Position numbers and translations under genes: made by a program
In this document: piece by piece, positions 1 to 9,072 of the stretch
Layout: every line of letters starts with the position of its first letter
How positions within the stretch are numbered: the first letter of the stretch is position 1
Notes under the pieces: model-generated
What the model was told of the DNA's origin: nothing
The model's database searches: none
The model's input: only the letters and a program-made list of their open reading frames with translations
From: Asaia bogorensis
Lineage (GTDB): Bacteria; Pseudomonadota; Alphaproteobacteria; Acetobacterales; Acetobacteraceae
DNA: 64,000 bases
Reading direction: 5' to 3'
Assembly: GCF_900465345.1 (NCBI RefSeq)
Contig: NZ_UEGO01000031.1
Span: 124,001-188,000, forward strand

Positions 1-1312
1 CATCCGCCAGAGTTGCGGCACTGCCATCATGAAAATAAGGGGCCGTCAGCGCAACGTTACGCAGGTTGGGCACCTTGAATTTCTGATGGTCATCGAGCGC
101 ATGGGTGAAACCCTCACGCCCTGAGTCCACATCGGTCAGCTCTGCCTTGCGATCCGTGAAATACGGCCCCTCCAGCCCCATAACCTCATAGGCATCGCCG
201 CCCACGGCCACGCCGCTGTGGCAGCCCGAGCAACCAATCGCCTTGAAGCGCTCATAGCCGCGCTTTTCCTGCGCCGTAATCGCATTGTTATCCCCCTTGA
301 GATAAAGGTCGAACGGGCTGTCAGGGGTGATCAGGGTTTTTTCATACTCGGCAATGGCATTGGTGACCGTGCCTTGATTGATCGCGTTGGGGCCATAGAG
401 CGCCTCGAACGCTGTGTGATATTCCGGCACAGCGGCGATGATGGCGGCCACGGCGGGCCAATCATGCGACCCCATTTCCACCGGGTTGGTTACAGGTCCC
501 GCGGCCTGAGCCGCAAGATCCACTGCACGTCCATTCCAGAACTGGGCCACGTTGAACACGGCATTATACACGCTGGGTACGTTGATCGGGCCTTTCTGGC
601 CGTTGATTCCCGTTGCCGTGACGAGATTATCCACGCCTCCCTTATCGAGCCCGTGGCAGCTAGCGCAATTCAGCTTGCCATCACCCGAAAGACGACGATC
701 AAAGAAAAGCTGCCGACCCAGTTCAGCCTTCGTCCAGTCCACCGGCAAGCTCTCGGGAATAGGCTGAATGACCTCTCCCGCAAATTGCGGCGCGACCCCG
801 GGGGTTGCGTAATAGCGACGACGCTGATCCGCCACCCACGCCAGCACATCGCCACGGGCCTTTTCAGTCATATACGCATGGGGGTGCATGAGCAGATAGG
901 CCGCCGGCGGCATGCGGTTCTGGCTGATCACCTCCTCGATACGAGACAATTGTTCGACCGAGGGCGGCTTGCCTGCCTGGAACGCCGCAAGGATAGGCTC
1001 GAAACGGAAATGCCTCTGCCCCGCTACCAGATCGCGCTCCATGATCCGATTGGCAAAAGGCAGCCTGAAATAGAACGGGAGGTCTGCGTTGCGCGTATGG
1101 CAGTAATCGCAGCGTGTTTCCTGAAATGCCTGAAACGCGGCCAATGCCTTGGGGTCGTGCCATGTCGCGCTGCTCGTTGGCAGACGCGGCGCACCCTGAT
1201 GATCGAAATGGGTCAGATAAGCGATTGTGGCGCCGTAGGCCGCAATCCCCGCGACCGCCAGTCCGGCAATGGTTCTTCTTATGAGTTTTTTCTTCCCGGC
1301 GGCATCCGACAA
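1..1312 (-). CDS. Tri-haem cytochrome c peroxidase, partial (C-terminus off the window)
   Basis: Periplasm-facing di-haem peroxidase family (CCP/MauG), which reduces hydrogen peroxide. The minus-strand frame is open to the window edge. It shows three CxxCH haem sites: CDYCH near residues 68-72, CASCH at 216-220 and CSGCH at 361-365, followed by the family motif VPNLRNVALTAPYFHDGS. Residues about 12-33 form one hydrophobic segment, so the protein is probably membrane-anchored. The extra N-terminal haem site resembles the tri-haem E. coli YhjA type rather than the classical di-haem enzyme. No in-frame ATG was found; the start is taken as TTG at 1312 behind GGGAGA. The family assignment is firm, the start is not. 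Confidence 0.85.
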   Translation of the reverse strand, partial: MSDAAGKKKLIRRTIAGLAVAGIAAYGATIAYLTHFDHQGAPRLPTSSATWHDPKALAAFQAFQETRCDYCHTRNADLPFYFRLPFANRIMERDLVAGQRHFRFEPILAAFQAGKPPSVEQLSRIEEVISQNRMPPAAYLLMHPHAYMTEKARGDVLAWVADQRRRYYATPGVAPQFAGEVIQPIPESLPVDWTKAELGRQLFFDRRLSGDGKLNCASCHGLDKGGVDNLVTATGINGQKGPINVPSVYNAVFNVAQFWNGRAVDLAAQAAGPVTNPVEMGSHDWPAVAAIIAAVPEYHTAFEALYGPNAINQGTVTNAIAEYEKTLITPDSPFDLYLKGDNNAITAQEKRGYERFKAIGCSGCHSGVAVGGDAYEVMGLEGPYFTDRKAELTDVDSGREGFTHALDDHQKFKVPNLRNVALTAPYFHDGSAATLAD

Positions 1313-1554
1313 CCGACAATCTCCCAATTCTTGCAGATTGGGGCACCATGTCCAAACAGGTTGCGCCTGTCAAAGTATTGTTACCGATGACCTTGATAGG
1401 TATCACCGATAATATTAATCTATTTTAACGATATGTCATTTTTGCGCACGCGCTACATGCCTGATACAGCAGCTTCGGCTTCAGAGACTACAGCAGTCAA
1501 TCACGGTCGTCCTGCCGCACATCAGGGGATGGGGGATGGTTGCAGGATCTCCCA

Positions 1555-2391
1555 TCAGGTAGCTTCGTCATCCGTCTCACCAAGAGCCTCGCGCAGTCGA
1601 CGCCGTGCAACAGAAACATAGCGGGTGTCGATATCAATCCCGATCCCGCTGGCCCCGAGCTCATGCGCGGCCACCAGACTTGTTCCTGTCCCCATGAAAG
1701 GATCCAGCAGAACCGTGCGCTCGTCATAGCCATGCAGGGTCATGCACGCCGTCGGCAGCGCCACAGGGAAGGTTGCAGGGTGGAGGAATTTCTCCTTGCG
1801 ATGACGCACGGTCTCATACGGGATGAACCAGGTGTTCCCCCGACAGCGACGATCGACCGCATGACGCCGGCGGTTGATGTTCGACTTGTCAGTGAAAGGA
1901 ACACCGGCAGCAAGTCGCTGAAGCGGCACATCCCCCTGATGCGTCAGGTGAAAGACATGCTCGTGATTATGGTTGATAAAGCGTGTGGAATTGACCGGCT
2001 TGAAATGACCATAGGTCTTTTCCTCAATCGAGACAGACTTGATCCAGACGATATGGTTCTGCAGCACGAAAATATCGCGTAGCTGCGTGATCAGCTCGAA
2101 TGGGAGCCAGGGCTGCGCCGATGAGCCGGCAATATTCAGAAAGAACGAGCCGCCCGGTTTAAGCACGCGGGCAATCTGGGCGCAGATGATCTGCATCCAG
2201 CCGATATAATCCTGCTCGTCCAGACGATCATTATAGGTGCGGTAGGCAAGACCGATATTATAGGGTGGCGAGGTCACGACAATATCGACCGATGCCTCTG
2301 GCATACGGCGCATGACATTGAGCGCATCGCCACGTATCAGGGCGTGGGGGCCAATCGCCTCCCGACGCGCCCTGACCTTGTCATGCTTCAT
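1555..2391 (-). CDS. Site-specific DNA methyltransferase (beta class, TSPPY motif)
   Basis: Amino-methyltransferase acting on adenine N6 or cytosine N4 of DNA. Catalytic motif IV reads TSPPYN near residue 40. The AdoMet-binding region DPFMGTGTSLVAA lies near the C-terminus (about 235), an order that marks the beta class. TSPPY rather than DPPY leans towards N4-cytosine, but this is not proof. The start codon overlaps the stop of the upstream mltA by one base (TGATG), so the two are translated together. No restriction endonuclease gene is adjacent, so it looks like an orphan methylase. Its length (278 aa) is normal for a compact enzyme. The recognition sequence cannot be read from the protein. 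Confidence 0.88.
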   Translation of the reverse strand: MKHDKVRARREAIGPHALIRGDALNVMRRMPEASVDIVVTSPPYNIGLAYRTYNDRLDEQDYIGWMQIICAQIARVLKPGGSFFLNIAGSSAQPWLPFELITQLRDIFVLQNHIVWIKSVSIEEKTYGHFKPVNSTRFINHNHEHVFHLTHQGDVPLQRLAAGVPFTDKSNINRRRHAVDRRCRGNTWFIPYETVRHRKEKFLHPATFPVALPTACMTLHGYDERTVLLDPFMGTGTSLVAAHELGASGIGIDIDTRYVSVARRRLREALGETDDEAT

Positions 2392-3548
2392 CAGGCGGGA
2401 GGATGCGGCAGCAGCACGACCATCCGGCCATGACTGCGCAGTTTTCCAGCCAGCGCCTCGGCCTCGGTGCCCCAGCCGGTAAACAAATCCGCTCGCCCGA
2501 CACCCTTGATGTCGCTGCCGACATCCTGCGCGAAAACAAGATGCGTCCAGTGCCCCTCTGCCCCGTTTGCCTGCGGCAGATGCGTGTCGATCCAGAGCGG
2601 CACGCCCAGCGGTAGCACATTGCGATCAACCGCAACGGAACGACCGGGTGTAAGGGGTATCCCCATCGAGCCGGGGGCACCACGATCGAGCGGCACCGTA
2701 TCGATACGCCGGAAGAACACGTAGTTGGGGTTTTGCTCCATGATACTCTGGGCGCGATCGGGATGCGCAGCAAGCCAGGCCCGCAGCGTCGCCAGCGACA
2801 CATCCTGCGCCGCCATCTCACCCTGGCTCACCAGCACACGCCCGATTGGCACGTAAGGCTCGCCATTCTTGGCTGCAAAGCCGACGCGACGCACGGAGCC
2901 ATCGGTCATGACCAGACGACCTGCCCCCTGGATCTGCAGAAAAAACAGGTCCTCGGGCGAGCGCAGCCAGGCAATTTCCAGACTACGCCCCTCAAGCGCA
3001 CCGCGGTCGATTTCGGCGCGGCTGTAATAGGGAACGAACTTGTCGTTCTCCCATCGTCCTGTCACCCAGTCACCCGCCGTGTCCTTGGTACGAACGAGGT
3101 CGGCAGGCTGCCCGTAGAGCGGTGTCTGGAATTCACCGCCCTTCTGGGCTGAAGCATAGATCTGCGGCTCGTAATAACCGGTGATCAGACCATCGCTTGC
3201 GACCAGATAGGGTGCGAACCATGTCTCGAAATAGCGCCGCGCTTCGCCTGGCTCACTCCCGACCGATTGAAGCGCAGTGCAGGCGCCGCTCCAGTCCCCG
3301 GCAAGGCTGCCATTGGGGATCGTGCCCTGCGCACCGCCAAGGTGAGTTTCCGGTGGCAGCCTGGTGATGCGCTGGCACTCGGTGCGCAACTCCGGCAGGA
3401 GCGACTCAGGCGTTTCTGCTGACCAGCCATCGAGCATGGCATAGGTGACCGGGGTCAGATCGAGGCGGGTCTCCTCCCGCTCCGGCGTGGCGCAGGAGGC
3501 CAGGAGGGCAAGGCTGAGCCCGAATGAGAGGCGGGTAATTGTCTTCAT
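2391..3548 (-). CDS. mltA: Membrane-bound lytic murein transglycosylase A
   Basis: Cleaves peptidoglycan glycan strands to 1,6-anhydromuropeptides at the inner face of the outer membrane. The N-terminus is a lipoprotein signal with lipobox LLASC at residues 15-19. The MltA domain is recognised from GLITGYYEPQIYAS near residue 118. The C-terminal 3D domain carries QDVGSDIKGVGRADLF, with the aspartates typical of the catalytic site. 385 residues is usual for the family. The gene is followed immediately by the DNA methyltransferase and lies downstream of the Tim44-like gene on the same strand, the alphaproteobacterial timA-mltA order near secB. Confidence 0.93.
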   Translation of the reverse strand: MKTITRLSFGLSLALLASCATPEREETRLDLTPVTYAMLDGWSAETPESLLPELRTECQRITRLPPETHLGGAQGTIPNGSLAGDWSGACTALQSVGSEPGEARRYFETWFAPYLVASDGLITGYYEPQIYASAQKGGEFQTPLYGQPADLVRTKDTAGDWVTGRWENDKFVPYYSRAEIDRGALEGRSLEIAWLRSPEDLFFLQIQGAGRLVMTDGSVRRVGFAAKNGEPYVPIGRVLVSQGEMAAQDVSLATLRAWLAAHPDRAQSIMEQNPNYVFFRRIDTVPLDRGAPGSMGIPLTPGRSVAVDRNVLPLGVPLWIDTHLPQANGAEGHWTHLVFAQDVGSDIKGVGRADLFTGWGTEAEALAGKLRSHGRMVVLLPHPPA

Positions 3549-3691
3549 GGCAAACCGATTTCGTTATACGCCCTGCGGGACCCCCAGCCCGATGAGACCA
3601 TCAACCGGGCGATGCGGGTCTGCAGAGTGCACATTCATGGGCCAGCCGGAAGCATGATACGCGTTCCGACAACGGAGAGGCTCAGCAGATA

Positions 3692-4375
3692 TCAGGCTGC
3701 GCGCGCGGCCGCCAGATGCCAGGATGCGACTGGCTGGTTTGGGCCTGTTTCACTCTCGAATTCCCACAGATCGGAAAACTCGGTAACAGATTCCGTCCCG
3801 ATCAGCGGCTGCCCACCGACATCGTTGAGAATACTGATCTGGCGTGAAACGATCTGCACGTCGATACGCGCCTTATCGCCGCCTTCAAAGCGCGTCAGTA
3901 CGGCATCGACAATGGCAAGCGAGTTGATCCCGACAATCTCGGTGCGCTGCTGCTGCTGCGCCTCCTCTCGGGCCGTGATGGCTGCATCAAACCCGGCAAA
4001 AGCTTCAGGCGTCAGATAAAGACGCAGTTTTTCGCGATCACCCGTCGCGAAGGCCGTCACGACATCGCGGAAAGCCTTCTGCGCATTTTGCAGGAAGATT
4101 TCCGGTTTGAACCCGGGCTGTGCTGCCGCAATCTCGGCCAGAACCTGTCCGACCCGCGTTGCGGGCTGGGGAATATCGAACTTTGCGCTGGGTTCTTCCA
4201 CGGGCGCCGGTGCGGCCGCCGCAGGCTGCGGGCGGGCAGGCACAGGCGCGGCTGTCACGGATGATCCGCCAACATCGACGCGACGACCGAGCACAGCACG
4301 CAGCCGCCAGACCAGAAGGGCTGTCAGCAAGGCAAAAATGACGATGTCGTAGGGGATATGCGAAAGGACGGACAT
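3692..4375 (-). CDS. timA: Tim44-like domain protein (TimA-type adaptor)
   Basis: Bacterial relative of the mitochondrial import protein Tim44. Alphaproteobacterial members lie beside secB and are thought to act as inner-membrane adaptor proteins. One membrane helix (about residues 9-28) is followed by a proline/alanine-rich linker (about 40-62). The Tim44 fold then runs from about 70 to the end, with QNAQKAFRDVVTAFATGD and YLTPEAF typical of the domain. It is divergent from secB across about 230 bp and runs in the same direction as mltA downstream. 227 residues is normal. The family assignment is firm; the symbol rests on this context. Confidence 0.82.
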   Translation of the reverse strand: MSVLSHIPYDIVIFALLTALLVWRLRAVLGRRVDVGGSSVTAAPVPARPQPAAAAPAPVEEPSAKFDIPQPATRVGQVLAEIAAAQPGFKPEIFLQNAQKAFRDVVTAFATGDREKLRLYLTPEAFAGFDAAITAREEAQQQQRTEIVGINSLAIVDAVLTRFEGGDKARIDVQIVSRQISILNDVGGQPLIGTESVTEFSDLWEFESETGPNQPVASWHLAAARAA

Positions 4376-4609
4376 CAGGACTTCAGCTTCCCGCTATTTT
4401 TTTCTCGAAGGGCATCCTGACTAGGTAGAGCGGGTCGTGCGGTGGCACAACTCCCTGCCAATGCCTCCCAACCCGAAATATGGTCACATTTGCGCCGGAA
4501 CCTTAGGCTGTTGGCGTGAGTCATCGATCATGCTACCGCCTAGAGGTACGCAATGCAGCTCTCATGGGCTGCATGTTCACAACCGCCCATGCGAGCAATG
4601 CGAGGCTTT

Positions 4610-5128
4610 ATGTCCGATACCGTCCAGAACCCGGCCAACGACCAGGGCAACCCGCCCGCCCTGCCCCTGTCGGTCAATCTGCAATACACGAAGGACCTTT
4701 CCTTCGAGGTCCCGGCCGGTGCAGCGATTTTCGCAACGCTGCGCTCTGCACCCCAGATCTCGGTCAATATCGACGTGCAGGCCAATCGCCTCGAAGAAGC
4801 CCAGCCGGTTTTCGAGGTTGCACTCGCCATCCGCGCCGAAGCGACCGAATCGCCGGAAACCGAAGGCGGTGCAGCGGGCCGCACGGTGTTCATCGCCGAG
4901 CTGACCTATGCTGCCATCGTCACGCTGACCGACGCCCCCGCCGAGCTGATCGAACCGATCCTGCTGGTTGAAGTGCCGCGTCTGATTTTCCCCTATGTCC
5001 GCAGCATCATCAGCGACGTGACGCGCGATGGCGGCTTCCCGCCGATCGTTCTGCAGCCAATCGATTTCGTGGCACTGTGGCAGGCCAAGCGCGCCCAGCA
5101 GTTCCCTGAGACCGCAGGCAACGCCTGA
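4610..5128 (+). CDS. secB: Protein-export chaperone SecB
   Basis: Cytosolic tetrameric chaperone that keeps preproteins unfolded and hands them to SecA. The start is taken at 4610 (MSDTVQNPA), behind GCGAGG, rather than at upstream in-frame codons, giving 172 residues. Diagnostic stretches are LQYTKDLSFE (about 24), VFEVALAIRA (about 64) and VPRLIFPYVRSIISDVTRDG (about 124), followed by LQPIDFVALW. The tail is acidic and short. The gene is divergent from the Tim44-like gene, a common alphaproteobacterial arrangement linking export and membrane adaptor functions. A strong hairpin follows the stop codon. Confidence 0.96.
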   Translation: MSDTVQNPANDQGNPPALPLSVNLQYTKDLSFEVPAGAAIFATLRSAPQISVNIDVQANRLEEAQPVFEVALAIRAEATESPETEGGAAGRTVFIAELTYAAIVTLTDAPAELIEPILLVEVPRLIFPYVRSIISDVTRDGGFPPIVLQPIDFVALWQAKRAQQFPETAGNA

Positions 5129-5136
5129 TCATGAGC

Positions 5137-5161
5137 ACCGGGAGGGCCCACCCCTCCCGGT
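5137..5161 (+). terminator. Hairpin after secB
   Basis: A perfect 10-bp stem (ACCGGGAGGG and its complement) with a 5-base loop starts 9 bases after the secB stop. No T-run follows, so it is a terminator-like hairpin rather than a classical intrinsic terminator. Confidence 0.5.
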
Positions 5162-5381
5162 ACGCACGCGCCTCACGCGCCTGCAACGGCTGACGCGCCG
5201 AAAAACATACCTGACATCATGGGTATCGCCGTCGGCGCTTAAGCTGCTTGACGTCAAGCCTGTCAGAGATTGCCACCTCTTTCTTTGTCGATGGCGCGGT
5301 AACACCCCATAGACGCGCTATAGTGCGCGACGATCTGCTGCTGGACAGACCGCGATCATCACCGGGAATTTTTAGGAAAAA

Positions 5382-5471
<90 letters not shown>

Positions 5472-5727
5472 TGCGCTCATCAGGGTATGACCCCTGCGGC
5501 AAGAGCCGCTTCTTTGCCCGGTTTCATAACGGGATGCAAGAGGGGGAATGCCACGAAAAAGAGCTGTCACCCGACGCGCCCATGAAGGCCTTGCGCGGGC
5601 ACCTCCGTCCCTCCCGCAGCGAAACCGGAAGGGTCAGACCGGATCGAATGGTTCTCTAAACGCTGAGCTCTGCTCGATCTGCGCTCTCGCAGGCCCCTGC
5701 GTCACAACCATTACACCCGGCATAGCC

Positions 5728-5922
5728 TCAACCGAGCAGGTGAAACCAGGAAATGATGGCCCAGAGCGCACCGATCAGAAAAATCCCCATGCCAATGGTG
5801 GGTAAAACGATCGACCATAGAAAGCTTCGAACCGTCTGGGCTGGCTCGGCGATACCGGCCTGACGCTCAAGCGCATTCGCCTGTTCATCAATGTTGAACC
5901 AGGCATCGTCTTCTTTGCTCAT
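5728..5922 (-). CDS. Small single-span membrane protein, unknown function
   Basis: A 64-residue protein starting MSKEDDAWFNID. The start at 5922 has GGAAGG eight bases upstream; an ATG nine bases earlier lies too close to that site. The N-terminal half is charged, with no signal peptide, and residues about 34-60 form one hydrophobic helix rich in I, L, G and W, ending FHLLG. No domain was recognised. It lies alone between tRNA-Ser and tsaD on the same strand as both. Its good ribosome-binding site and sensible architecture support a real gene; function is unknown. Confidence 0.6.
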   Translation of the reverse strand: MSKEDDAWFNIDEQANALERQAGIAEPAQTVRSFLWSIVLPTIGMGIFLIGALWAIISWFHLLG

Positions 5923-6046
5923 CGCATGCACCTTCCCTGCTGTAACTGAAACCAGCCAAACACGGATGGCACATACAGGCCAATCAGTTCTCGGTCATCA
6001 CACGTCCCAGCGTTGGCGTAGTGCCTCAATACTATCGAAGTAGGGC

Positions 6047-7135
6047 TTATGTCCCGGATCGTTTCCCGGCAGGCAGAATGTCGCCCAGTGGCCAGCGGGG
6101 GCGTGGTGCGGCTATAATGCCGTCCTCAAGCATCACACCTGCCTGTTCGTGGGCGCGGATCGTCTCGATAGCCGCCCAGCCCACCATGACGGCATTATCC
6201 GTGCACAGACGCAGCGGTGGTGCCACGAACGGAATATGCGCCTCCTGCGCAACCTGCTCCAGCGCGGCCCGGATCGTCGTATTGGCAGCAACCCCGCCGG
6301 CCACGACAAGGGACCTGGCCTCTGGCAACGCCTGAAGGGCGTGGCGCGCCCTGTCTGCCATCACATCGCAAACGCATTGCTGAAAACTGGCTGCGATATC
6401 CGCTGCAACCTGCCGTGGCAGGGCCGCCATGCCATAGGGCTCGATCTGTCGGGCAACTGCCGTCTTCAGTCCTGAGAAGGAGAAATCGCATCCTGGCCTG
6501 CCCATCAATGGACGCGGCAGACTGATGCTTCCTGCATTGCCCTCAGCCGCAAGCTTTTCGAGGGCCGGACCACCCGGCCAGCCCAGCCCCAGAAGCTTGG
6601 CCACCTTGTCAAAGGCTTCACCTGCCGCGTCATCAATCGTCCCGCCAAGCTTTACGTAGTGCCCCACACCATGCAGGGCGACGCATTGGCAGTGCCCACC
6701 CGACACCAGAAGCAAAAGATACGGAAATTTAATATCGGTCGCGACCAGCCCCGGCAGTCGCGCTGTCAGGGCATGTGCCTCGATATGATTCACTGCGATG
6801 AAAGGCCGGTCCATCGCCAGTGCCAGCCCTTTCGCATAGTTGCTGCCTACAACAAGCCCACCGATCAGACCCGGCCCGGTGCAGGCCGCAAAAGCCCCCA
6901 TCTCGTGCAACGCAAGGCCCGATTTCTCAAGTGTTTGCCGGACGATATCAGGCAACAGGGACAGGTGCGCACGTGCTGCAATCTCGGGCACAACCCCACC
7001 CAACGCCGCATGGCCCGCCTGCGTATGCACGGTTTCGGCTAGCACCTGCCCTTCGGGAGAGAGAATTGCGCAGGCTGTCTCGTCACAGCTTGATTCGATG
7101 GCCAGAACCGGGGCCTGGAGTGAAAAACATGCCAT
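6047..7135 (-). CDS. tsaD: tRNA N6-adenosine threonylcarbamoyltransferase
   Basis: Transfers the threonylcarbamoyl group to A37 of ANN-decoding tRNAs, working with TsaB, TsaE and TsaC. Kae1/Gcp signatures are seen in order: LAIESSCDET near the start, GGVVPEIAARAH, the metal-binding VNHIEAH near residue 116, LLVSGGHCQ, and CDFSFSGLKTA near 216. The C-terminal CTDNAVMVGWA is also present. 362 residues is normal. The ATG at 7135 follows GGGGG. It is divergent from hemC, about 80 bp away, so the two may share a promoter region. Confidence 0.96.
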   Translation of the reverse strand: MACFSLQAPVLAIESSCDETACAILSPEGQVLAETVHTQAGHAALGGVVPEIAARAHLSLLPDIVRQTLEKSGLALHEMGAFAACTGPGLIGGLVVGSNYAKGLALAMDRPFIAVNHIEAHALTARLPGLVATDIKFPYLLLLVSGGHCQCVALHGVGHYVKLGGTIDDAAGEAFDKVAKLLGLGWPGGPALEKLAAEGNAGSISLPRPLMGRPGCDFSFSGLKTAVARQIEPYGMAALPRQVAADIAASFQQCVCDVMADRARHALQALPEARSLVVAGGVAANTTIRAALEQVAQEAHIPFVAPPLRLCTDNAVMVGWAAIETIRAHEQAGVMLEDGIIAAPRPRWPLGDILPAGKRSGT

Positions 7136-7214
7136 GCCCCCTGATAACGCGATGGAACGTCATAAGCGAGCCGTCTCTTTTCATGGATCACGCGGTGGAG
7201 TAGCAAGATCAGCC

Positions 7215-8333
7215 ATGAAACAGATGACGATGCCCGAAGCGCTCATGACCCAGAGCCTGCAATTGCAGCAGGTTGCTGCTGAAGCCATGCGCCGACAGGC
7301 CTCGCCCCATCCGCCGACCTCAAGGCACTCCCTGCCGCTCCGTGTGGGCACGCGCGGCTCGCCGCTGGCGCTTGTGCAGACAAGAGCTTTCCTGACGCGA
7401 CTCACCCGTTTTTGTCCGCTGCTGCGTGACATGGGCGCGTTTCAGGAACATCCGATCAATACGACAGGCGATCAGGTCCAGTCCCGCCTGCTGTCGGAAA
7501 TTGGCGGCAAAGGGCTGTTTGCCAAGGAAATCCACGAATCCCTGCTGGCGCGGCAGATCGACTTCGCCGTTCATAGCCTCAAGGATCTCGAAACGGTTCT
7601 GCCTGCCGGGCTGACACTGGCCTGCACGCTCAAGCGTGAAGACGCACGCGATGTGCTGATCCTGAGCCCGGCGCTGCGCGACAAGGCAAAGGCGCTGGTC
7701 GCAGCGGGCCACTCCCCGCTCGATGCCCTGCCCTTTGGCGCCAGGATCGGCTGCGCCTCTGTGCGTCGTCAGGCCCAGCTGCTGCATCGGCGTCCCGATC
7801 TGCGGTTTGGGCTGATACGCGGCAATGTGCAGACACGCCTCGACAAGCTTGCGGGCGGCGCTTGCGACGCGACCCTCCTTGCTCTGGCCGGGCTACGCCG
7901 TCTGGGCATGGAAGACCGGGCCGATATCATTCTCGACACCGATTTCATGATTCCGGCGGCCGGTCAGGGTATCGTTGGCGTGACAGTCCGTGCGGAAGAC
8001 CGTGAACTGCTCGACCTGCTGGCGGCCATAGAAGACCCGGAGGCACGCGCTGTTGCGACAGCAGAACGCGCGCTGCTCGATGTGCTCGATGGTTCGTGCC
8101 GCACGCCGATAGGTGGCTATGCAAGGCTGCGCCCCAAGGCCCAGCCGGGCGGGCGCGGTCATTTCGGAGATCGCGAGCTTGTCCTGACAGGTCTGGTGGC
8201 CCGCGAGGATGGGTCCTTCTTCCTGCAACGCGAGATCTGCGGCGAGCCGACCGAGGCCCTGCGTCTGGGGCGCGAACTCGGCCTGTCGCTCCGTGCCGAT
8301 TCCCCTGTCGATATCTTTGAGGATCATGGCTGA
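7215..8333 (+). CDS. hemC: Hydroxymethylbilane synthase (porphobilinogen deaminase)
   Basis: Polymerises four porphobilinogen units into hydroxymethylbilane in haem synthesis. Family motifs are LRVGTRGSPLALVQT (about residue 42), IGGKGLFAKEIHE, DFAVHSLKDLE, LIRGNVQTRLDKL and GSCRTPIGGYA. The cysteine in the last motif holds the dipyrromethane cofactor. With the start at 7215 the protein has 372 residues, about 40 more at the N-terminus than usual; ATGs at 7224, 7230 and 7245 are alternatives and no ribosome-binding site decides between them. It overlaps hemD by 8 bases. Confidence 0.93.
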   Translation: MKQMTMPEALMTQSLQLQQVAAEAMRRQASPHPPTSRHSLPLRVGTRGSPLALVQTRAFLTRLTRFCPLLRDMGAFQEHPINTTGDQVQSRLLSEIGGKGLFAKEIHESLLARQIDFAVHSLKDLETVLPAGLTLACTLKREDARDVLILSPALRDKAKALVAAGHSPLDALPFGARIGCASVRRQAQLLHRRPDLRFGLIRGNVQTRLDKLAGGACDATLLALAGLRRLGMEDRADIILDTDFMIPAAGQGIVGVTVRAEDRELLDLLAAIEDPEARAVATAERALLDVLDGSCRTPIGGYARLRPKAQPGGRGHFGDRELVLTGLVAREDGSFFLQREICGEPTEALRLGRELGLSLRADSPVDIFEDHG

Positions 8334-9072
8334 GACGCCGCGCCGGACGGTTCTTGTCACACGCCCGGAACCGGGATTGAGCGATACGCGCCGTGCGTTG
8401 GAGGCGCGGGGCTGGGAGCCTCATCTGGCCCCCATGCTGCGCATCATGCCTGTGCCCTTGCGTCCACTATCCCCTGTCGGCCGTGTCATCGTTACCAGCG
8501 GGCAAAGCCTCGACTCCCTGCGTGATGTGCTTCCACTGCAAACGCCGCTGACGGCCGTCGGCGCACGCACTGCCGAGCGCGCGCGTGCCTGCGGCTTCAG
8601 TCATGTCGATCATGCCGATGGCGATGCCCGCTCCCTGTTGCAGCATCTCGGTCGCCCCCGGTCAGACCCCTCTCTTCTTCTCGCGACAGGACGCGGCCTT
8701 GGGGGCATGCTGGCGCGTGACCTGCGTAACCAGGGCTGGCGCGTCACGAGACGGGTAGTCTACCATACCGCTCCCACCGGCACGCTGGATGACGCCACCC
8801 GGACGTTGCTCACCCAGCAGCGTATCGCCGCTGTCCTTTTTTACTCAGCTGCAACGGCCCGTGCCTTTCTCTCGGCGTTAGGGCCAGACAGCGCGCTTCT
8901 CGCAACGGTGCGGGCGCTTGCCCTGTCGGAGCAGATTGGCGACGCGCTGAGGCCATCGTCATTCGCCGATATCGCTATTGCCGCACGACCGGAGCAAGAG
9001 GCGCTGCTGGGTCTGCTCGGCCCATCAAGCGCTTCAGCACACGACACGCAATTCAGGAAAGACGCCCGTTGA
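8326..9072 (+). CDS. hemD: Uroporphyrinogen-III synthase
   Basis: Cyclises hydroxymethylbilane to uroporphyrinogen III, the step after HemC. The protein (248 aa) is recognised from its start RRTVLVTRPEPG, the middle VIVTSGQSLDSL and AVGARTAERA segment, and the late VLFYSAATARAFL motif, spread over two similar lobes as in the family. HemD is poorly conserved, so gene order strengthens the call. The ATG at 8326 lies inside the end of hemC. Its TGA overlaps the TTG start of rlmJ (TTGA). The chain of overlaps indicates one transcript with translational coupling. Confidence 0.88.
   Translation: MAETPRRTVLVTRPEPGLSDTRRALEARGWEPHLAPMLRIMPVPLRPLSPVGRVIVTSGQSLDSLRDVLPLQTPLTAVGARTAERARACGFSHVDHADGDARSLLQHLGRPRSDPSLLLATGRGLGGMLARDLRNQGWRVTRRVVYHTAPTGTLDDATRTLLTQQRIAAVLFYSAATARAFLSALGPDSALLATVRALALSEQIGDALRPSSFADIAIAARPEQEALLGLLGPSSASAHDTQFRKDAR

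Noticed and set aside
218-1390. Plus-strand 390-codon open frame
   Set aside because: It is antisense to the cytochrome c peroxidase, whose minus-strand frame has three CxxCH motifs and family sequence. The plus-strand translation resembles nothing.
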